Source: Leptobrachium leishanense
Taxonomy: Eukaryota; Chordata; Amphibia; Anura; Megophryidae
Length of the DNA stretch: 64,000 nt
Assembly: GCA_009667805.1 (NCBI GenBank)
Contig: CM019064.1
Span: 274,021,662 to 274,085,661 of the forward strand
Direction: 5' to 3'
Below are positions 23,410-34,252 of this stretch, piece after piece (positions within the stretch are counted from its first letter, which is position 1; every line of letters begins with the position of its first letter). The position numbers and the translations under genes were made by a program. The notes beneath the pieces were generated by a model. That model had not been told where the DNA came from. It made no database searches and was given only the letters and a program-made list of their open reading frames with translations.

Positions 23410-24332
23410 TGTAGCGCTCACTCCCGGAGGAGCCGCTGAATAAACCTCGGGTTAGTCTCACCGCACTAGGAAATAACTATACACCAGCACTGTTGTGGAT
23501 TTTTATGTATTATATTCTTTACTGATCCCAATAAAGCACCATATATTACGTATATATGGTATTTAAATGACAAGGATTCGTAACGCGGGAAAAACACGCG
23601 GCGGCAAAAGTAACGGTTAACCCCCTCAGTTCTGGAGTGTAAGTCCCGTGAATAACAACTCAAAAATGTATGTGTATGGTCTCGGGTACCCGGGTACTGT
23701 ATTCAACTGGCCAGTGAATGAAACAAAACAATCGACTAGTCACGTTGGGGCCCTGTGGATTTAAACAATACTGCAGCGTGCGTTTCTTATTTGGGAACTG
23801 CGGCCTGGGAGGCCTCTCATCCATCCGATTAGACGAACTGTCCAGCACCCGATTAACGATCTTCTCCGCTGTGTCCTGGGACTCTGTGCCACTGGATCCG
23901 CTCCCTGCTTGTCGAATCTCTGCAACTGGAACAACGATCCACTGCCTGCACTCCCAATCTATCAGCGCGGTCTCCTTACTCGGGGCCCAGCCAGAACTAC
24001 CTTGTCATCCAGACCTCTCAGCGCTGCGTAGGTAGGTCTCAGCACAGTCACTGTCCCGATCTCCAGCACCAGTGAGGCAGCGCCTGTGCTCTGGCCTGGT
24101 TGCGATCCTTGACAGTTCTCACGTGCGTCCTTTCACCGCTCCGCTCACTCTGCACATGCCTTCCACGAGGCTGCTGATCTCCTTTCTCTTCCACCCCCTT
24201 CCTGTCCTCACGCAAAGCATGATGGTAGGTGTAGTTCAGTTTTTGTCCAGCATAGTCCATTATGTCTCTGTCTCCCTCTGGTGGCCATAATAATTAAATG
24301 CAGCAGAACACAGTCTTTAAAGCAGCACTACA
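23410..24332 (-). repeat. G1 5' LTR
   Basis: 923 bp from TGTAGCGCTC to GCACTACA as read on the plus strand, lying next to the primer-binding site. It differs from the 3' LTR by scattered substitutions and a few small indels. Confidence 0.9.
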
Positions 24333-24336
24333 TCGG

Positions 24337-25068
24337 CAACAGTGCCGTCACACCGTAACCCCTCTGTGTTATTGTGGAAGAGTGCAGGGTTGGACCCTGC
24401 AGTCAAATATTAAAATGATATGAATCTGGTATAGGCGTCAGTGGCAGTGCACCCAAATATGGTGCCTTTGGTGGCAGCAAGTGCCTTCACACCGTAAGTA
24501 ACCCCTCTGTGGTATTGTGGAAGAGTGCAGTGGTGGAGGTTTTGGTAATGCAGAAGAGATCCCCGTTCTATTCAGTTACATCAGCAGCTATAACAAAACC
24601 GGGTCAGCAATGTTTAGGCACTTGTACTGCGCTACTGTATATGGTGAGTATTGGCACACACCAGTAGCAACAGGAAGCAAACAGAACAGGCAGGGAATAC
24701 ACAAAGTCGGCAACAGATCGGGTCCTCAGAACAAGCAGGGTCAGTAACAAGTATACAAACTGATTCGGTAAACTAGCGATGCGGGAATAAAGGCTGAGAC
24801 AAACTGAGCGTGTAGCGACGCACAGCGTAGCAAAGAGAAGCAAACATTTTGCAGGCTTGACTTCACTCCGCTCCGCCTTGCAGCGTGTCTACACTACATT
24901 ACGTTTGCTTCTCACCGCACTGGACAGGAATCCACTAACTAAATTAAAATGTACACATAAAACCGTTTTATTTTCACAAAGCACATGTTATATAGGCAAA
25001 TAAAAGTTTCTGCTGAATAAAATACATCAAAAATTACTGTTAATTTAATAGGAATAGTATAAAAATAT
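24337..25068. other. Middle segment of hAT-B between G1 and G2
   Basis: This 0.73-kb stretch contains no gene. It has a diverged direct repeat about 130 bp apart (CACACCGTAA and CTCTGTGKTATTGTGGAAGA at about 24350 and 24490). By elimination it is hAT-B sequence left between the two Ty3 insertions. Confidence 0.6.
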
Positions 25069-26141
25069 TGTAGCGCTCACTCCCGGAGGAGCCGCTGAAA
25101 ATGAACCACTGGTCAGTCTCCCCGCACTAGGGAATAAATATACTCCAACACAGTTGTGAGTTTTTATCATTTAAATAGTTTACTACAATATTTGAGCAGA
25201 TGTTTAAGCACGGTATTCACAAGTATTATTACAGTATTTTCGTATTACGGCAAACGCGCAGCGGAAAAGAAACGAAACACGAGGCTTCGTATTTCGGAAA
25301 ATAAAATATTCGCGACCGAACATAAAAGCAATGCAATTTCCCGATAGCTCAGAAAAGGGGACACGTAGCAAAACCCCAAACATACAATCCCTTCGTATTA
25401 CGGTAAACGCGCAACGGAAAAAGAGGAAAAATATATTCGGAACGTATCTTTATTTTTAACCCCTGTATCGATTCATAAAAGGAAATGAGTCCTGCACAAG
25501 TTAAGTCCCAGAAGGTGAAAGGTGTATATGTGTGTGTGGTACCCGGGTACTGTTCAACTGGCCAGTGAGTTTATTTTAGGAAAGTCTTCGACTAGTCAGT
25601 TGGGGCCCTGTGGACTTTAAAGAGAAAACAGCAGCTTGACCTTTTAATCACAAACAGCCTTGGAGGCCTCTCACCCATCCGACGCAGGCTTTAGGCTCCG
25701 CTGACCCAGGACATCTCTCCTCCGGATTTTGACTGGGGATACTAGCGGCCGGATCCGTTGTCTGACTTCATGCAGCTTGTCCAGCTCACCGCCTGCTCTC
25801 CGTTCGATTTCGCCGGTCTGCAGCAACGTCTGGGCTCCGGCGAGTCTCCTTCTCCTCAGGCTAAGTGACCCAAACAGGAATAAACAGGTCTCCCTCGGGC
25901 TTGGGCCTCGGTTCTCCCGCGATCTCCTCAGTGCGTCTGCTTTCTCTGCTTCCCTGGCGCGCTCTGGAACTTTCTCCACGAGGCAGAGGATGTAAGTGTC
26001 CAGTCCCCACCCACTTCCTGTCTTCTTGCAAAGCATGCCGGGCATTGTAGTCCCAATGTCCAGTATCTCTGATCGCGATAGTCTCCATCTTGTGGCCAAA
26101 AATAGGTACTGCCACAGCAAGATTTTTAACACAGCGCTACA
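25069..26141 (-). repeat. G2 3' LTR
   Basis: 1073 bp with TGTAGCGCTC and GCGCTACA ends. Only the ends and a few blocks, including the CCCGGGTAC and CTGGCCAGTGA regions, match the G1 LTR, so G1 and G2 are separate subfamilies. Confidence 0.92.
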
Positions 26142-26153
26142 CTCTCCCCCTCC
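26142..26153 (-). promoter_or_regulatory. G2 polypurine tract
   Basis: The minus strand reads AGGAGGGGGAGAG directly against the 3' LTR, as expected for the plus-strand primer. Confidence 0.8.
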
Positions 26154-26213
26154 TAGAACTCTTGGGTCTCTCCAAGGAGGTACAACAGTTACATTACATT
26201 TCCACAATACAGT

Positions 26214-27900
26214 TTACATAACATGTACAGGTTCAGCAGCATACATATAGTGAGTTAATAACACTTCCTCAAGTTGACTCATATTTTGGGCTACCTCAGC
26301 TAGCATAGCAGACACTTCGGGCAACCTCCGCACCGTGGTGATGGCCTCTTCAGTGCTATGTCCTGGTGAGTCGTAGGTGAGTCGTTGGGGCGGTCGAACA
26401 GAGCATTTTGGTTCTGGCTCAATCAGTTCCTCTTCAGGTGGAAGTACTATAGGCGTTGGCTCAATTCATCTCTCTATCACTGGAGCAGACGTTTCTTCAG
26501 AGTATGATCCTCCAGTGAAGGCATAGAACTATAATCACCTGAATAAGCCTCCGGAGCTACCGGGATCCCCACAGCCTCAGGGACTTCCAACTGAAATTCA
26601 AGAGGCTCAGGGATATCAACAGTCTCAGGGACTTCCAACAAGAATTCAGGAGCTTCAGGCCTCAAGTTACTCTCCCACCGTTCAGGGACAACGACAACCT
26701 CTTCAGGCTCCGGCGAGCGCATCCAATCTAGACAATAACTCTCTTCTTCACTGTCTCTTTCGCTCTCTTCGGCAACCCGGGTCTGTTGAGACCGAGTAAC
26801 AGGAGGCAAACATGGAACAGGCGGATTTGGCCGAGGCAATTCGTCCCCAACCGGCATCCTTACAGCCTCTCTCAAAGGTAACAAATGATTTCGGTGCCAG
26901 TTCTTAAGAGGCCCAGCCTTTCCATCCGGGCGAATCTGATACACTGGTAAACCCGGCAGTTGTTTGCAGACAATGTAAACCTGGGAACTCCACCTATCCG
27001 CCAACTTGTGTCTCGCAGCCGCACCCAAGTTCTTCAATAGAACCCTATCACCGGGTTGTAGATCTTGTATTCGAACTTTCAGGTCATAGTTCCTTTTTTC
27101 TTTTGCTCCCTGTTTCCGAGGTCAAACGGGCCTGTTCAAACGCAGAAGCCAGATTCTTTCGGTCTATCCACGTAGTTTTTATGGGAAGCTACTGATGTCT
27201 GGTCTAGGGATAACCCAAATGCCAAATCAACCGGCAGTCGAGCCTCCCTTCCGAACATAAGACGGTACGGTGAATATCCAGTTGCATCGCTCTCCGTACT
27301 GTTATATGCATGCACCAGAGTAGCTATGTGACGACTCCACTCTGCTTCTCCACATTCGACAAGGTCCCCAGCATGTTTAGCAGTGTGCGATTAAACCTTT
27401 CAGGCTGAGCATCACCTTGAGGGTGATATGGTGTGGTTCGGGTCTTTTGGATTCCCAACAGCTCTAACAACTGCCCCACCAATCTGCTTTCAAAGTCTCT
27501 ACCCTGATCAGAGTGTATCCTCCTCGGCAGTCCGTAGTGAACAAAGAACTTTTCCATCAACACCTTGGCTACAGTCGGAGCGCGTTGATCTTTCGTGGAA
27601 AAAGCTTGGGCGTAACGAGTGAAATGATCGGTCACTATTAGAATGTTCCCTTGCCCACTAGCATCCGGCTCTAAGCACAAGAAGTCAATGCACACTAAAT
27701 CCATGGGTCCCTGGCTCTGCAGATGGCTCATTGGAGCAGTTCGGGTCGGTAGAGTCTTTCTCTGAATACACCTCAGACAGGAATGACAATAGCTTTCTAC
27801 TTCAGCCCTCTTACAAGGCCAATAGAACCTATCTCGCACCAGCTTAAAAGTTTCTCTGCACCCAAATGTCCATGCTCATCATGTAGTGATCGCAGCACAC
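26214..27900 (-). pseudogene. pol: G2 integrase with acidic C-terminal tail
   Basis: Core segment (27324-27839) has CHSCLRCIQRK, VCIDFLCLEP, HSDQGRDFESRL and QPERFNRTLLN, so the DDE residues are kept. After frame changes near 27320 and 27090 the C-terminal domain follows (RWSSQVYIV, LPGLPVYQIRPDGKAGP, WHRNHLLPL). A tail rich in Pro, Glu and Val then repeats EVPE, including PEPLEFQLEVPEAV. The reading finishes at a TAA at 26214-26216 after a short helical end (SAMLAEVAQNMSQLEEVL). Confidence 0.85.
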
Positions 27901-27940
27901 TCTCCTATGTTTAGTAGGGAGGAATAACTGTTGAATCTCT

Positions 27941-28567
27941 TCAGAGTTGGTTGAGGGGCCCCTTCGGTAGACCACCCCATCCAACATCTTTAACCGCTCC
28001 CACTCTTTGTAGACCAATCTGGCTCCACTCGGGGAGTTGGTTAACAAAATCTCTCGCTGGTTTGCAGACAGCCTTTATGGTCAAGGCAATCAAAGGGTCT
28101 CTGGCCTGATCCGCTTTCAGGTCCTGTCTCGAAAAGGTAGGTAAACTTTCATCCCTTAACTGCGTAGGGTTACAGTAGAACTCAGGAACAGCTGCAGCCA
28201 TAACTCCTATGGCCTCTGCTTCAATCCCTCCTTTGACCCGGCGCTCTGTTCCTTGACACAAAGCTTGCACCCCGTCTGGAGTCAACTGAGTCCATTCTGT
28301 AGTGTAGGGTCTTCTCGATAACGCATCAGCATCTCGATTATTCACCCCAGGGCGATACTTCAGACTGAACCGAAACCCTGACAGAGCGGCCAACCACCGA
28401 TGTCCCGTTGCGTCCAGTTTTGCGGTAGTAAGGATGTAGGTAAGAGGATTGTTATCCGTCTTGATCACGAACTCAGCTCCATACAGATAGTCTTTCAACT
28501 TGTCCACCACTGCCCATTTCAAGGCTAGAACTCCAGCTTGTGAGTAGGATAGTTCTTCTCTGAAGGC
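27941..28567 (-). pseudogene. pol: G2 RNase H domain and linker
   Basis: Shows LKWAVVDKLKDY, FVIKTDNNPLTYI, GHRWLAALSGFRF and NNRDADALSRRPY, the normal Ty3 RNase H landmarks, with the start of the linker to integrase. A one-base deletion relative to G1 near 28530 separates it from the upstream part. Confidence 0.85.
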
Positions 28568-29701
28568 TTAAGGCTCCGGCTCACGTACGCCACAGGCCTC
28601 AGCAATCCACCATACTCCTGATATAGACTCCTCCCAGACCTTCTCGCTGGCATCCACATGTAGTTCATACGGCTTGTGAGGGTCCGCATAGGCCAAAACA
28701 GGAGCTCGGGTTAGGCTCTCTTTCAGCTTTACGAAAGCTCCTTCACACTGACTGGTCCATTCACCTTGTATAGACTCTCGAGCTTTCCTTGGCCCCGGAG
28801 CTGACGGGTTTTTGTCAGAGACCTTGCAGCCTTCTTCTGTGGTTTCCTTCTGCAGGAGTTTGTTCAGTGGTTGAGCTATTTTCGCGAATCCTCCCACAAA
28901 TCTTCGATAGTATGAACAGAATCCCAAGAAAGATCTAAGCTCAGTGACGTTTCGGGTCTAGGCAAGAAGCTACGGCCTCCAACTTCCGAGGGTCTGTTGA
29001 AACACCTTCTGCTGAGACCACATGTCCCAAATAGGTAACCGACGGTAGACAGAATTGGCATTTCTCTAGAGACAGTTTCAGCCCCTCTCATGGAGCCTCT
29101 TCAAGACCTTCTCCAAACGTTGCTCATGTTCTTCCAGAGTCTTCCCAAACACAATTATGTCATCCAGGTACACTAATACTTCGATTAGATTCATATCCCC
29201 GACTGTCTTCTCCATCAACCGTTGGAACGTGGCTGGAGCCCCCGTAAGGCCTTGAGGCATCCTGTTGAATTCAAAGAACCCCAGTGGACAGATGAACGCA
29301 GTTTTCTCCTTGTCTTCCGGATGCATTGGTATCTGGTGATACCCGCTTCGCAGGTCTAGTACACTAAACCACTTTGCTCCAGACAAACACTGTAGGGCAT
29401 CTTCTATCCGAGGAGTGGCATATTGATCGGGGATGGTTCTCCGGTTCAATGTGCGGTAGTCTATGCATAAGCGGACAGAACCATTTTTCTTCCGGACCAA
29501 CACTATAGGAGATGCGTATGGACTCCTGGACTCTTGAATCACCTTGGTTCTTTGCAATTCGTTCAGCTGCTCTCGCAGATCATCTAAGTCTCCTAGCGGA
29601 ACTCGCCTTGATCTTTCTCGAAACGGCTTATCTTCTTGTAACCGAATGCGGTGCTCAGTACTCTTAGCTAGGCCCACATCGAACTCATCTTTTGAGAACA
29701 A
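28568..29701 (-). pseudogene. pol: G2 reverse transcriptase
   Basis: The first frame (29078-29701) has DDLREQLNELQRTKVIQES, YASPIVLVRKKNGSVRL, LCIDYRTLNRRTIPDQY, WFSVLDLRSGYHQIPM, RMPQGLTGAPATFQRLM and the intact box VYLDDIIVF. A one-base deletion against G1 near 29090 ends this frame. The thumb and connection continue in other frames (MGFCSYYRRFVGGFAKIAQPL at 28927). All catalytic Asp residues are present, so the only visible damage is frameshifting. Confidence 0.9.
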
Positions 29702-30650
29702 TTCCTTCCACTTTAGGACTTGAGACTGAAGACGTTTCTTCCACTCAGGTGAAATGGGAGCGTCCTTGGGTAGAATCTTTCATCTGGAATCTCTTTACCC
29801 ACTCCCCCTCCTGAATCGGTAGAGAGGTGTAGCAGACTCTACTTGCCCGATAGGCATTCGTGCTTTAAGGACTACTGGAGAATCCGTCACATTGCATACG
29901 CTGACCGAGACTCTTCCTCGTGTTCTCTTCAGAGCTTTGGTGGAGATTATCTCAGGAATTACTTCGACTCCGGTTCACTCCCATGATCAAAATCGGTTCC
30001 CAGCACCACATAGGACCTGGTGACGATCCATTCAACTTGACTGAAGCCCGGAAACTCGCTACTTCTCCTGCTTGCAGAACCTTCTCTGTTCCACCCAGTC
30101 TCCACAGTCTTCCCACCTCGCAGGTGCCTTCTTCTTTCGACATCCTCTAATAGACCGGACGTAATATTGGGTGTACTCCTTGAGTTGAACCTTCTTCCAA
30201 CACAATAGGCGTCAGGAGACGCCGCACTAGGTCAGTATTCGTCCCCACTATCAGGGAGCTTCTGTTCGCACCCGAGGGTCGAGGACACACAATAGCCAAT
30301 GCATCACAACCCCCAGACTGCCCGATGACTTCAGATCCGATCTCCAACTTCACTTGCAGTACCCTCATAAGGAGTTTCTCAGTGCCGATACCCCATATTC
30401 CAAATCCTTCAATTCTTGCAAAGGAATGTGCTTTAAGTGTTTCTCATAGAAGTCTCTGTAGATCAATGTCACTTGAGCCCCTGAATCCAACAGGGCTTGG
30501 GTGTAGACTCCTTCCACTTGGATTGGCACAATAGGGAAGACCTATCAGTTGGTCGGGAAATTGTGGCGGTATCCGACGCTTAGACCCAGTTTGCTGTACC
30601 CTGGCCTTTTTCTTGGCCCGTGCAGGTTTTTGGCGTGCATTGCTTCCCAT
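29702..30650 (-). pseudogene. pol: G2 protease region
   Basis: The active site LLDSGAQVTLI lies at 30479-30487 (DSG), preceded by IVPIQVEGVYTQ. The rest of the domain is spread over at least three frames, with LEIGSEVIGQ, NRSSLIVGTNTDLVRRLL and GEVASFRASVKL. The retropepsin is expected to cut Gag-Pol. Single-base changes relative to G1 are responsible for the frame breaks. Confidence 0.8.
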
Positions 30651-30792
30651 GACGTAGACCCGGATGCTAAGGGAGTGACTCTTTCAGTCCTGGCAGGCTC
30701 TACAGTTGGCTCGGCTTTGGGCCTTCTCGCCCTCTTAGTCTTTACTTGGTTTCTGGAGCGGGGTTCAACCCTCGGGCACTCAGGTTGCTCCT

Positions 30793-32283
30793 TTACTGGT
30801 GCCCTCTGGCGTTTCCCGCCGGTGAGGTAGATAACAGTCCTTCCAGGGCTTCCAACAGCCCCTTGACTCTATCCTTCTCAGGCTTTCGGCCTTTGCACTG
30901 TGCGCGGAAATGGCCCATTTCTCCACACCCGAAATATCTCTTCTTAGAGAGCGGAGACGTAATTGCTTGTTGAGATTTGGTTAAAGGATTTGGACCAGAC
31001 GCCACAGCAACTCCCGTCGTTTGCATACCTGTAAGGAATTTCTGCATTTCTGCCTGCTTCTCTGTCACCTTCATCAATACCCGGCACAGTTCCGCATGCG
31101 CTTGTTGCAATTCAACTTGAGCTTCCTGAACTTTCTTGACAGTTTTGGACAATTCACCCCATTCAGGGAGGTTCGACTCTTTGGCAGCCTTCTCTGTAGA
31201 TTTAAAAACAACTAGATGTTCTTGTTCGTCCTCGTCAGATCCATAGGTATCTAGAGAGTCGCTTTCAGGTTGCAGGCCGTCGTTATGTCTCACAGGTTGT
31301 GCATAAGCCCTTTCCCCCCGCCTGAAAGATTTCTCTTCTAATAAAGCCTCTTCCTCTCGTACAACTCGGATCAGTTCCAGGTACTTTAACTCTTGGTTAC
31401 CTGCTCTGCTTCTCAGCTGCATCATCACTGGATCTAGAGGTTGAGAACCCCTCAGGATCTGTTTTATTCGGATCTTATCTACTTCGGCCGGTTCGGCCCC
31501 TTTCTTCAGGAGTATCTGGTGTAGAATCTTATCCAGGCGCCTCATGTACTCGGTCATCCTTTCACCTCTTCTCTGATAGGTGTGTTCGTACTGATATACC
31601 AATTCAGCCGCCTTTTCAGTTCGCCCAAAAACTTCTTCAAGAACGTTTAAATAATCCAAAGCAGTACAATCTTTTCTACTCAGTTTTAGGTTTCTCACCG
31701 CTTCTGATGCAGGTCCCTTTAAGCTCTCGGTGATCCTTTGCTTTTTCTGGGCCTCAGGGACATCCCACTCATCCAGAGCCTGCATCGCCTGTTCCACCCA
31801 TTCTTCAAAGGTTTCTTCTCCCGCCGGAGTTGGTACGTTTCCTGTAAAATTTCTTAACCGTCGATAACCGAAGTTAGTGTGAGGAGGGCTTGTTTTCTGA
31901 CATTTAGCCAGTAGATCTCCAATAGCCACGATAAATTCAGGCCCTATCATGGCCAACGGACTAGGCGCGGAAACACTTGCGGATTCGCCACGTGGCGTAC
32001 TTGGCTTAATTAGTTGGACTTCCACCTCTTCGGACAGTTTCACGCTCGTGCCCTGAAAACATGGCGGAACACCCTTTCTCCATTCAAGAAGAACATACAT
32101 GTGAGAAGTATCTGGGGTTTTTTCAATGTCCAGTATTAACCCCAGATGATCTGGTGCTAGCGTGGCCACGGCCTGGCGAATCTGATCTTCAGCCCAAGTG
32201 TCTGCTGGAATATCCATAACTATACAACATTCTGACTGGCTACTGTGCTCCCCACACCACTCGGCAACAGTGTCTGGATCCAT
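30793..32283 (-). CDS. gag: G2 Gag, PNMA-like, intact frame
   Basis: 496 residues from Met at 32283, chosen because the upstream Met lies in the primer-binding site and G1 aligns from MDPDT. Residues about 1-90 resemble the RRM-like N-terminus of PNMA proteins (VVMDIPAD-like, YVLLEWRKGVPPCF). Residues about 145-330 form the capsid, with VPTPAGEETFEEWVEQAMQA, LDEWDVPEAQKK, LKGPASEAVRNLK and YLNVLEEVFG. A coiled-coil-like stretch follows near 385-440. The zinc knuckle reads YFGCGEMGHFRAQC: its expected first Cys is Tyr. Gag forms the particle shell; this is the only long undamaged Ty3 frame in the window. Confidence 0.9.
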   Translation of the reverse strand: MDPDTVAEWCGEHSSQSECCIVMDIPADTWAEDQIRQAVATLAPDHLGLILDIEKTPDTSHMYVLLEWRKGVPPCFQGTSVKLSEEVEVQLIKPSTPRGESASVSAPSPLAMIGPEFIVAIGDLLAKCQKTSPPHTNFGYRRLRNFTGNVPTPAGEETFEEWVEQAMQALDEWDVPEAQKKQRITESLKGPASEAVRNLKLSRKDCTALDYLNVLEEVFGRTEKAAELVYQYEHTYQRRGERMTEYMRRLDKILHQILLKKGAEPAEVDKIRIKQILRGSQPLDPVMMQLRSRAGNQELKYLELIRVVREEEALLEEKSFRRGERAYAQPVRHNDGLQPESDSLDTYGSDEDEQEHLVVFKSTEKAAKESNLPEWGELSKTVKKVQEAQVELQQAHAELCRVLMKVTEKQAEMQKFLTGMQTTGVAVASGPNPLTKSQQAITSPLSKKRYFGCGEMGHFRAQCKGRKPEKDRVKGLLEALEGLLSTSPAGNARGHQ

Positions 32284-32319
32284 ATTTAACCCTTTAGATG
32301 CGGTTTTTCCAGAGACTGG

Positions 32320-32339
32320 ATCCCGGAAACGAGCCCCCA
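32320..32339 (-). promoter_or_regulatory. G2 primer-binding site, tRNA-Pro-like
   Basis: The minus strand reads TGGGGGCTCGTTTCCGGGAT two bases after the 5' LTR. It matches the tRNA-Pro complement except for two extra T residues in the middle. Confidence 0.7.
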
Positions 32340-32341
32340 CG

Positions 32342-33413
32342 TGTAGCGCTCACTCCCGGAGGAGCCGCTGAAAATGAACCACGGGTCAGTCTCCCCGCAC
32401 TAGGGAATAAATATACTCCAACACAGTTGTGAGTTTTTATCATTTAAATAGTTTACTACAATATTTGAGCAGATGTTTAAGCACGGTATTCACAAGTATT
32501 ATTACAGTATTTTCGTATTACGGCAAACGCGCAGCGGAAAAGAAACGAAACACGAGGCTTCGTATTTCGGAAAATAAAATATTCGCGACCGAACATAAAA
32601 GCAATGCAATTTCCCGATAGCTCAGAAAAGGGGACACGTAGCAAAACCCCAGACATACAATCCCTTCGTATTACGGTAAACGCGCAACGGAAAAAGAGGG
32701 AAAATATATTCGGAACGTATCTTTATTTTTAACCCCTGTACCGATTCATAAAAGGAAATGAGTCCTGCACAAGTTAAGTCCCAGAAGGTGAAAGGTGTAT
32801 ATGTGTGTGTGGTACCCGGGTACTGTTCAACTGGCCAGTGAGTTTATTTTAGGAAAGTCTTCGACTAGTCAGTTGGGGCCCTGTGGACTTTAAAGGTCAA
32901 GCTGCTGTTTTCTCTTTAATCACAAACATCCTTGGAGGCCTCTCACCCATCCGACGCAGGCTTTAGGCTCCGCTGACCCAGGACGTCTCTCCTCCGGATT
33001 TTGACTGGGGATACTAGCGGCCGGATCCGTTGTCTGACTTCATGCAGCTTGTCCAGCTCACCGCCTGCTCTCCGTTCGATTTCGCCGGTCTGCAGCAACG
33101 TCTGGGCTCCGGCGAGTCTCCTTCTCCTCAGGCTAAGTGACCCAAACAGGAATAAACAGGTCTCCCTCGGGCTTGGGCCTCGGTTCTCCCGCGATCTCCT
33201 CAGTGCGTCTGCTTTCTCTGCTTCCCTGGCGCGCTCTGGAACTTTCTCCACGAGGCAGAGGATGTAAGTGTCCAGTCCCCACCCACTTCCTGTCTTCTTG
33301 CAAAGCATGCCGGGCATTGTAGTCCCAATGTCCAGTATCTCTGATCGCGATAGTCTCCATCTTGTGGCCAAAAATAGGTACTGCCACAGCAAGATTTTTA
33401 ACACAGCGCTACA
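32342..33413 (-). repeat. G2 5' LTR
   Basis: 1072 bp, nearly identical to the 3' LTR. The region 32889-32914 is the reverse complement of the matching bases in the 3' LTR (25617-25641). Confidence 0.92.
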
Positions 33414-33644
33414 ATATAAAAAAAAGTAACCCCTGATCATAAATATTATAGGGACACGGAGCGCCGTGTATAGAGTAGGGATGCATTGATACCACACACA
33501 GACATATACGTATATATCAACACGCAGACCTATATTTACGTATATATCAACACGCAGATATATATATATACACACACTGACCTCAGTCCATATATACACA
33601 TACACACATAGGGGTGTGGCATGTGGACAATCTCAACTAAATGC

Positions 33645-33763
33645 GCCCCCCTCCCCATTTGGCTGATCCCTCCAGAAGAAATGTTGAAAAATATATATAT
33701 TATTCTCTGCTCTATCGGGTTCAACATTTCTTCTGGAGGGATCAGCCAAATGGGGAGGGGGGG
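33645..33763. repeat. Hairpin with 43-bp arms in hAT-B
   Basis: CCATTTGGCTGATCCCTCCA on the left and its complement on the right are parts of 43-bp arms with one gap and a loop of about 33 bp. It lies in the right part of hAT-B and has no coding content. Confidence 0.85.
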
Positions 33764-33924
33764 CAATTAGTTGCCAAAATGTGTGTGTAATACAAGTCTG
33801 GATATATATCTATATTCTTATAAATATATAATCATACCTGCCCTTACCGTCCCCTATAAATTTGCTAAAAATATACACACAAAAAAAACACTGCCTGAGA
33901 CCCTGCGCAGCCCACATGCCACCC

Positions 33925-33984
33925 CCCTCTACCTGGCTGAATGTATCTAATATATATAATTAAATACATTCAGCCAGGTAGAGA
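33925..33984. repeat. Second hairpin in hAT-B
   Basis: Arms CTCTACCTGGCTGAATGTAT and complement surround an AT-rich loop. It lies between the larger hairpin and the right terminus of hAT-B. Confidence 0.8.
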
Positions 33985-34252
33985 AAGAAAAAAAAATGTT
34001 TTATCTTATGTTACCGGGGACATTTAAAAAGGTCCTCGGATTTTTTTTTTTTTTTTAGAAATGAGTCGCCTTTTTCAACAACAAAACTGTCGAACGGCCG
34101 TTGTTCGATGCAAACTCCGAACAGATCGAACTGAACAGCTCATCCCTATTAAAGACCAGCAGACCTCATGCAGCATATTGATATATATATACCCCCATTA
34201 AAGACCAGCAGACCGCATGCAGCATATTGATTGCTATATATACCCCCATTAA

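Larger units (their letters stand above)
12624..24332 (-). mobile_element. G1: Ty3/gypsy LTR retrotransposon
   Basis: Two LTRs (12624-13553 and 23410-24332) bound gag and pol on the minus strand, in the order Gag, protease, RT, RNase H, integrase. There is no env. Flanks TCCG and TCGG agree at 3 of 4 positions, matching the 4-bp duplication seen for G2 and the solo LTR. The LTRs differ at many sites (about 4-5 percent by eye), so it is older than G2. A 4-kb LINE splits RT. Stops and frameshifts throughout show it is defective. Confidence 0.9.
25069..33413 (-). mobile_element. G2: Ty3/gypsy LTR retrotransposon, recent
   Basis: 8.3 kb with LTRs at 25069-26141 and 32342-33413 and a 4-bp duplication ATAT (25065-25068 and 33414-33417). 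It has an intact Gag frame, a DSG protease, RT with YLDD, RNase H and integrase on the minus strand, and no env. LTR copies differ at only a handful of sites plus one 24-bp inversion. Despite this, pol is broken by several single-base frameshifts. Confidence 0.92.
12073..34148. mobile_element. hAT-B: non-autonomous hAT element, interrupted
   Basis: Inverted ends TAGTGATGAGCTGAAC at 12073 and the complement of TAGGGATGAGCTGTTC ending at 34148. A perfect 8-bp duplication TTAAAGAC flanks it (12065-12072 and 34149-34156), and the rejoined flanks restore a minisatellite unit of hAT-A. Its own DNA is 12073-12623, about 24337-25068 and about 33418-34148, near 2.0 kb. No transposase ORF is present. 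It carries both Ty3 elements and two strong hairpins on its right side. Confidence 0.9.

Noticed and set aside
25671..26207. 178-codon minus-strand ORF in the G2 LTR, repeated at 32943-33605
   Set aside because: It lies inside the LTR in both copies and has no domain; LTR regulatory sequence is the simpler reading.
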